From Diadema setosum (taxonomy: Eukaryota; Echinodermata; Echinoidea; Diadematoida; Diadematidae): a stretch of DNA of 64,000 nucleotides. Position 1 is the stretch's first letter, and every line of letters begins with the position of its first letter. The stretch is taken from the NCBI RefSeq assembly GCF_964275005.1, contig NC_092692.1:15717006-15781005 (forward strand), read 5' to 3'. The translations under genes were made by a program, and so were the position numbers. The notes under the pieces are model-generated. The model was not told the DNA's origin and ran no database searches. It saw only the letters and a list, made by a program, of their open reading frames with translations. This document shows, piece after piece, positions 58,050 to 64,000 of this stretch.

Positions 58050-58391
58050 ATTGGTGGCACTACGACCACGAGACAAAAGGGAAAACGGAGGAGAACGGCC
58101 GACGAAATCGTCGTTTAAATGTCCGCGTCGCCAATGTAAGCTCCCTAATTGCTAATGACCCGAGCAGAGTTTAGGCAGTGCTAGAGTCAACTCTCGTCGC
58201 ACTTACCTTTTTTTTTGTTTTGTTTGTTTTGTTTTGTTTTGTTGTGTGTGTGTGTGTGTGTGTGTGTTTTCCTTTGGTTTGTTTTTTTCGTCATCAAGAC
58301 TGTACTAGTGGTCATCCACGCGCCAGATCCCGTCTGCATTGTCGCCAAGCTAAATGGTTCTGACAAATCATTTTATTCCAGCTTGGTCTGA
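58050..58391 (+). pseudogene. Relic of a fourth TspO-like gene: last exon
   Basis: From 58,180 the sequence follows the TspL-C last exon: GTCGCACTTACCT, then (after a T/GT expansion) TCGTCATCAAGACTGTACT, GTCATCCACGCGCC, GATCCCGTCTGCATTGTCGCC and an end reading KLNGSDKSFYSSLV then stop, against KLNGSDKSVYSRLV in TspL-C. Upstream similarity fades but CTACGACC and GCGTCGCCAATG still align. It is broken by the (T)n(GT)n insertion at 58.21-58.29 kb and by frame changes. No exons 2-3 are found; the exon-1 relic is at 36.4 kb. Confidence 0.8.
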
Positions 58392-58531
58392 GCGGAAATA
58401 ATATTGTCAAGGTCTACAAACCTTAAACATGTTTAACTTGAAAGTTTTCGGAAACAAGAGTGGCGGTGGTCAGAAATACTTTCAACAGTAAACATAAAAT
58501 TACAGTCCTCGACAGCTGTCGAAACTACTGT

Positions 58532-58700
58532 AGGACAAGTCCACCTCCATAGACATGTGTATTTAGTGAACGCAGCAATATTAATAGAATATACCAGTGA
58601 AAGTTTGAGGAAAATCGGACAACCCGTTCAACAGATATGAATTTTAAAGTATCTGTGCAGTCACGGTTTAACTGTCTTCACTGTCCGAAGAACAAACAAA
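58532..58700. mobile_element. AGGACA-family foldback element, left arm only
   Basis: Starts AGGACAAGTCCACC and follows the left arm of the 19.4- and 31.2-kb copies (GCAGCAATATTAATAGAA, AGTTTGAGGAAAATCGGAC). It then stops; the right arm is missing. Confidence 0.75.
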
Positions 58701-59241
58701 ATTGTTAAAGAAATAAGAAATTTACCGAGTTTTCAACCATTTTTAACTAATTTCAAACGCAGAAGTTTATGGTATATGGGATATAAAGGATGGAATGTAA
58801 TTCTAGATAATATCAAGATTATGAGTTTTAATAATTTGATGTTTTGTTTATAGCAGCAGCCAGAGATTAACATCTATTAATATGTATATTAAAAGTTTCA
58901 TATCACGTTATGCGATAAGTAAAATTGTTGTTTTATGTCAATCTCTGTATTTTCTTCCATGTTGTCTGTAATAAGTATATTTATATATGTATATATATAT
59001 ATATATATATTGCTCCGCGTATTGGCAGTACAGTAGAAATAGCAATAATAATGTCACAATAATGTATTAAATGCCAATTGCCTTGATGAATTTTCACAGT
59101 GATATTAACACCCCACTGTTAATATCACTGTGAAAATCATTAGCACTTTCATCCCTGACGAAAGGGGAGGCCCCTGAAAATTCTAATTTTCATTCAAAAT
59201 CAAGGCAAATAATGCATTCCTCTATTGGGACATTATCAATG

Positions 59242-59290
<49 letters not shown>

Positions 59291-61459
59291 CATAATATTA
59301 TAAGACATTTCTCTCTGTGTGATTGTTTTAATTAGGTTCGTACACTGAATCTACTGTGTTATGTTTTTCTGTCATATTGTATGCACGGGCTTGCCTAATA
59401 ACCATAATAACAGCCACTGGCTGAGCAAGTTCCTTTTATTACCGTGTTGAAACAAAATAAAAATGAAATAGAATGAAAAGTGAAACGTAGATGGAGAAGC
59501 AGCAGTTAAATTGCATAGTTAGTGCGGCATGGCGTCTCAATAGGTTGTGGTGACTGGTGTCTATTATAGCCCACTTATAAGTTCATCCAAATTTGGTCCG
59601 CAAATGGGACGTGGGACTGCTAGCATGTGTCCCCCACCTCCCCCTTCTCCCATGTTGCAACTTCACTTATTTAGCAATGTGAATGAACGACAAATGTCGA
59701 ATCTTTAGAAAGTCTCAAAGATCAGTATTTTACATTTGTAGACTTTTGAGCATCTTAAAAATTTGAGGATGCTCAAAATATGTCTACAAAATGTAAAATA
59801 TTGCATTTATTCTTTTAATGCCAGACAACGACGATTATCGATACACCTGCATTTCTTTATATTTGAATCCCTTTTTTACCTTTGACATGTAGTGTGTGTG
59901 TGTGTGTGTTTGTGCGTGCGTGTGTGTGTGTGTATGTGTGTTTAGATTTTTATCTAAAAGTCTAATCAATCACACGTATAGCCCAGTGACAATCTGGCAC
60001 AATGACTAAGCTAACAATGATATCGTTTTTAACATCTGATGAAATCTGGCTGAAGATTAAAAACGATCCAACTTATTAAGACGCCAAATAATGAAAAAGG
60101 AGGTAGACTACGAGTGGAATTTTAAGGATAACTTTTATTCTTTTTGCTGAAACATCAGCATCAAACATGATAATAAAGTCTCTCAATAAAATTTCTCCTA
60201 GTATACATTGCAAAATTTATGTCTTCATAACGCAGAGATTTTCACTGAATCCAGAACTCTGAATATTCTTTAAACAAAGGGAAATGATTTTTGCCCGCTA
60301 TGTGAGATATACAGATAATTATCCCGAAATAGTGTTGAAAACGAAAGAGCCTGATAGCTCAATGTATGATTGAATATTTACAACTCTATCGAATAAATTC
60401 ATGAAAGTGCACGTCAGTATGTTATAAACCTTTCCTCTGACAAAACTGCGGAAGACAATATTGCATTGATACCAAAAGTAAAACTCACAGTTGAACCGTA
60501 GGTCATATACAATTTAACATGCTTAACTAAGTCGTCATTTATTGATCAAGAGAAAGTTAGAATACTGGGTTCGAACACATATATTTTTCCTGGAACATCC
60601 AAGGGGGACAGTTATGAATACATCAATGTCCCTTTATTCAAATGTCACTAAGTCATTCTTTAAACTACATTTGTATGTCTTTGCAGAGTAATGTGAATAA
60701 GTGTGTGTGTGTGTGTGTGTGTATGTGTGTGTGTGTGTGTGTGGTTTTTTTTTTTTACAGCTATCTGTATCAAATAAATTATGTCGTACTTGTAGGAGAA
60801 GCTCATTTTCTAGTATAGGAAGTTAAGTGAACCTTAGCTCGCAAAAAAAAAAAGAGGAGGGGAAAAGAAAATACGAAATACATTATGTACAGTTTGTACT
60901 AGTTTAAAGTTTACAAAGAAAGATCAAGAGTCTTTCATCCACGACAAACGCAGTAACACATAATACTGTACTTCGGATATATACCAGGGACTGGTATGAC
61001 TCAGGATAGCATGACCGAATTGAAATCGGTCTATTTTGCGCAAGGGTGAATGTTCAAAATATGTTTTGAATTAGATGAAGCGTTACAAATGATATTAAGA
61101 TATGTGAACACTGCCCCGAGTAGAACGCAGATATGCCATCCCATGTTAGAAATCCGTGCATGGCAGTTCAACAGATATATTGTCAGAATATAAGGATAAC
61201 CGTTTTTGTTTCTGCTTAAATTGATTCAAGTGCCCGGATATTACATAATCAAGGCACATACATAAATCATACTGTGGCCGACTTTTCATTAGATTGGAAC
61301 CAGGAATCATAATGAATAATATAAAAACTGTTTATCATACAACCGGTTCTTCATCCTATTTTTAAGACTTTCACTTCTAGTGTTATTTTTCACTTCTAGT
61401 GTTATTGTAATGATCACTCATTATGTGCTATTAGTGTGGTTGTTATTGCCGTCATCATC

Positions 61460-61491
<32 letters not shown>

Positions 61492-62772
61492 AATATTAGC
61501 ACTAGCATCGCTATAACTCTTAAACTCCTTATTTTGATAATGGGTATTTTGATGATTATCATTATGGTGTTGATTTCACGAGAGATATTACTCTTGACCA
61601 TAATAATTTTGATCGATCAGACGTATGAGAGTAGCATACTGAAATATTATCTGGTTATCTAAATAGATGATAATTATCATCTAGGAACCTTTAATCAGGG
61701 CAATGTACTGAAGTAATGGAATGACATAAGAGGAAAGGAAAGGAAATAGATTATCGTAAATAACTACAAACTCTTTATATGGGCCATGTTGTCTCTCTAT
61801 TTTAGAGACGATTTTCGAAATCATACCGTAAATATTGCAACAGTTGTAACCAGCAGCAAGAAAAAGCAGAGGTAAGTACAAGTTATTTAGTTTGAAGAAA
61901 ACTCACATCTTACAAGTTTCTGATAACATACAAACGCTTGGCAAAGTCAATAGATGACGTCAGTGTTTAGTATGTACAGTATATTACATGACATAATTTG
62001 GCAGCCATTTTTTAAACTAATTTTTCTTTTACTTTGTGTGTGTGTATTGTTTTCCAAATTACTTATTTTGGAAACTTTTGCCGAGATATAATGGCTGACG
62101 AAACAATGAGGTTATATACAACACTACCGACTTCTACTCTCATTAACACTGTATGATAATAGTTTTATAATGCCAAGAAAGCATATTGAGGAGGGAACAA
62201 AATAAAATATAGTGTTAGTCATGTTGTTGTTGTTGTTATTTTTATAGGGGGAAGGGAGAAAATTAAGGGACAAGTTTGCTTCCAGGTAAAACTTTAGAAA
62301 CGCAAAACCAAATTTCATGTTCTGCCCCGTATACCTGCACTCATAGTCCAATATCCCCTTATTGTTGGGATATCACAGGATACGTTCTTAGTCGTCCGTA
62401 GACTGCATTCTTGATTGGAACAAGGAGGCCACCTCCCTGAGTGGAAGAATTGTGACAACTTGGCTGGAAGCTGGCTCACGCTTTCACTTTTTTTTTTCTT
62501 TCGCAGTTGCCTGCAGCTGGATGTGCGCTGTCTTGATGTTTGGATATGCCGTTTATTTACGATATAAAATGGGCAAAAATGAAACAATGCCCATCATTAT
62601 ATTGTGTGCCCAGCGGCTGGTTATTTCTCAGACTAGAAGAGTAGAATGATGCAAGTCTTCAGCCGCGAAGAGCAACCATGGTAACGAGCTCAGAGTAAAG
62701 AGGGATAGCAGATGGAGCTGGCCCCTCCGTAGGAGCGACAGTGTCTTTATGGTCGCCATGACAACACTTCCT
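58701..62772. other. Intergenic, no gene seen
   Basis: About 4 kb: TA arrays (58.99-59.01, 59.24-59.28 kb), a nested hairpin (59.05-59.23 kb), GT arrays (59.89-59.94, 60.70-60.74 kb) and TCA/TCATCA repeats (61.45-61.50 kb). A TTTATT near 62,553 (AATAAA on the minus strand) could be the poly(A) signal of the gene ending at 62,773. No coding content recognised otherwise. Confidence 0.45.
59047..59232. repeat. Nested foldback with a perfect 21-bp inner stem
   Basis: The inner stem 59090-59110 pairs perfectly with 59117-59137 around a 6-base loop (CCCCAC). Outer arms 59048-59086 and about 59.20-59.23 kb also pair (ATAATGTC...GCCTTGAT against its complement) with mismatches. Adjacent to a TA array. 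No ORF. Confidence 0.75.
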
Positions 62773-64000
62773 TTAGAGACTGGTGTTTCCAGAAGCCACT
62801 TCCTCGTCCTGGTCCCCATCATCCGCCGGAGGAGGTGGTGGTGGCGTTGCGTCAGCAGGTGGTGGTGGTGGCGTTGCGTCAGGTGGGGGAGGCGGGAGCG
62901 TTTCGTCAGCTTGGGGAGGGGATGGCATTGCGTCAGGTGCTGTAGGGGGTTGCATGTCATCGGATTTCGACTTGAGAGTCTGCTCTTTATCCGAATCTGG
63001 GGTGGCGATCACATCAACGACAACGACCTTGGTGTTTGAATCAGACCCATCGCTCTCGACTTCTTGTACGCCGCTGGCCACTTCATCGATGGCCGCGGCC
63101 ACGGCCTCAACCGCGTCGGCTGCCTCAGCCCGATCATTTACCGTGCTGTAATCTGGTTCGAAGCCCTCGTTTACCTTACCAGCATCGACTTCGTCAATAC
63201 TTTTAGCAGCGTTTGCGCCTGTTTCCGCAACGATCATGGTCTTCGTAGCTTGAGTGCCTTGGCTATCAAAGTTTGGTTTCTTCTCATCGCGTCCGATGTC
63301 CGTGTAATCATTGTCCTGGACCGAATCGAGCCTGTTATAGCCAGGCTTGGCATTGCCGTTTTCTGAAAGAAGAAGTCATAAGACATGGAGAAACAATTAC
63401 TGATTTGCAAAGACTGATTTGGTAGACATCCGCCAAGGATTATTGGCATTGTGTCATTAGCGTGTGTCTCGCATCTCTCGCATTGGTTGTAAAAGAGTGT
63501 GTGCTAAATATAAAGTGAAAATTTGTAACTGATAGGTCTGGAGACTTTGTCGATGCCTGACAGTACATATATCATTACTTGGTCTGATAGGTTTATAGAA
63601 AATCCCGATGTCATATCTTCAATCAACTGCATGCCAATGAGGGGACCGAGCACGTGACTCCGTGAGCAAAAACAATATCGGTCTTCAGGCATTCACACCA
63701 GGAAGACGAAAATCGAATACTCTCCAAACTATGCCCTACGACACCATAACGAGGTACAATCAGGGTAGATGTCATGCACAAACACCAGTAAAAATTAAGG
63801 GCTTTTGTGCATCCTCCGTTAAAGGAGCAGCCGACTCTCACCTACAATCGCCAGCTTGGCTACTTTGGCGGCATTCTCGGCATCGCGCTTGTTCACCGTG
63901 TACAAGGAAGCCGAGAGGACGATAGCTATCAAGGCTGCAGCAACGCACACTCCGGCCATGCCAAACTTGTACGTGGACAGTTGGCCCTCCAGGGAAGCAA
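62773..64000 (-). CDS. Single-pass membrane protein, ITAM-like and polyproline tail (3' part; 5' beyond window)
   Basis: Two exons are visible on the minus strand: at least 64000-63842 (continues off the window) and 63362-62773, with a GT-AG phase-1 intron. The first encodes a juxtamembrane stretch, a helix (about FGMAGVCVAAALIAIVLSAS) and VNKRDAENAAKVAK. The second encodes the cytoplasmic tail, about 196 residues. It contains YNRLDSVQDNDYTDI (63295-63339), which fits the ITAM consensus Y-x-x-L/I-x(6-8)-Y-x-x-L/I. A third tyrosine motif DYSTV follows, then an alanine/acidic region, then LPPPPPD and two PPPPP-type repeats of the kind bound by EVH1, profilin or SH3 domains, ending ASGNTSL. The proline repeats are coded by a GC-rich minisatellite. 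The helix orientation (tail inside) is inferred from the basic flank. Family not recognised; an adhesion or immune-type receptor is possible. Confidence 0.7.
63295..63339 (-). other. ITAM-like motif in the tail of the right-edge gene
   Basis: Y-N-R-L, seven residues, Y-T-D-I. Spacing and hydrophobic positions match the ITAM consensus used for Syk-family kinase docking. Whether it is phosphorylated is unknown; either half alone could also be a YxxL-type sorting signal. Confidence 0.5.

Noticed and set aside
62628-62960. His/Leu-rich minus ORF and Gly/Trp-rich plus ORFs over the polyproline tail
   Set aside because: Other-frame readings of the GC-rich proline minisatellite.

Overview
The window reads as metazoan nuclear DNA, most likely from an echinoderm and possibly a sea urchin. 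It is intron-rich and gene-poor. Large parts are AT/GT microsatellites, (TTGAA)n and TATAT arrays, tRNA-derived SINEs, LINE remains and many short inverted-repeat elements. The placement rests on gene families and on the general look of the repeats, recognised from memory; I ran no search. There are no bacterial-style operons, no CRISPR array and no intact tRNA or rRNA gene.

Layout. (1) 1.76-3.39 kb, + strand: an intronless gene for a two-pass membrane protein. Its ectodomain resembles the APD-type (DUF4792/DUF4793) proteins, but its tail carries a PPxY motif and no RING. (2) 6.6-9.1 kb (-), 17.5-21.6 kb (-) and 29.4-32.9 kb (+): three paralogous genes for about eight-pass membrane proteins with TspO/MBR-like (tryptophan-rich sensory protein) signatures, called here TspL-A, TspL-B and TspL-C as local labels. 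All have a 376-bp exon 2. TspL-A has exons 3 and 4 fused. Relics of a fourth copy lie at about 36.0-36.47 kb (promoter and exon 1, start codon lost) and 58.05-58.39 kb (last exon). (3) 36.8-41.0 kb and 51.37-51.70 kb, - strand: broken pieces of a flavin-containing monooxygenase (FMO) gene. One exon is split by a 1,146-bp solo LTR with a 5-bp target duplication, and the last exon has a frameshift. (4) 45.17-46.53 kb, +: a class A GPCR of the GPR84/moody/Tre1 type. Its N-terminal coding region is split by a 269-bp inverted-repeat element; the frame is continuous when the element is discounted. (5) 62.77 kb to the right edge, - strand: the 3' exons of a single-pass membrane protein with an ITAM-like tyrosine motif and a polyproline tail.

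Between these genes are at least four families of small foldback elements sharing TTAA-AGG...CCT-TTAA ends. There are also two copies of a roughly 1-kb repeat packed with TGACCTTTGACC (a DR1-type nuclear-receptor half-site pair), two SINEs, and two LINE loci, one of which contains an inversion.

How the genes relate: the TspO-like genes are a local expansion by duplication, and the FMO pieces and GPCR are interleaved with relics of that expansion. Mobile elements have reshaped the locus, with two exonic insertions that still show clear target duplications. No shared pathway can be argued from the sequence.
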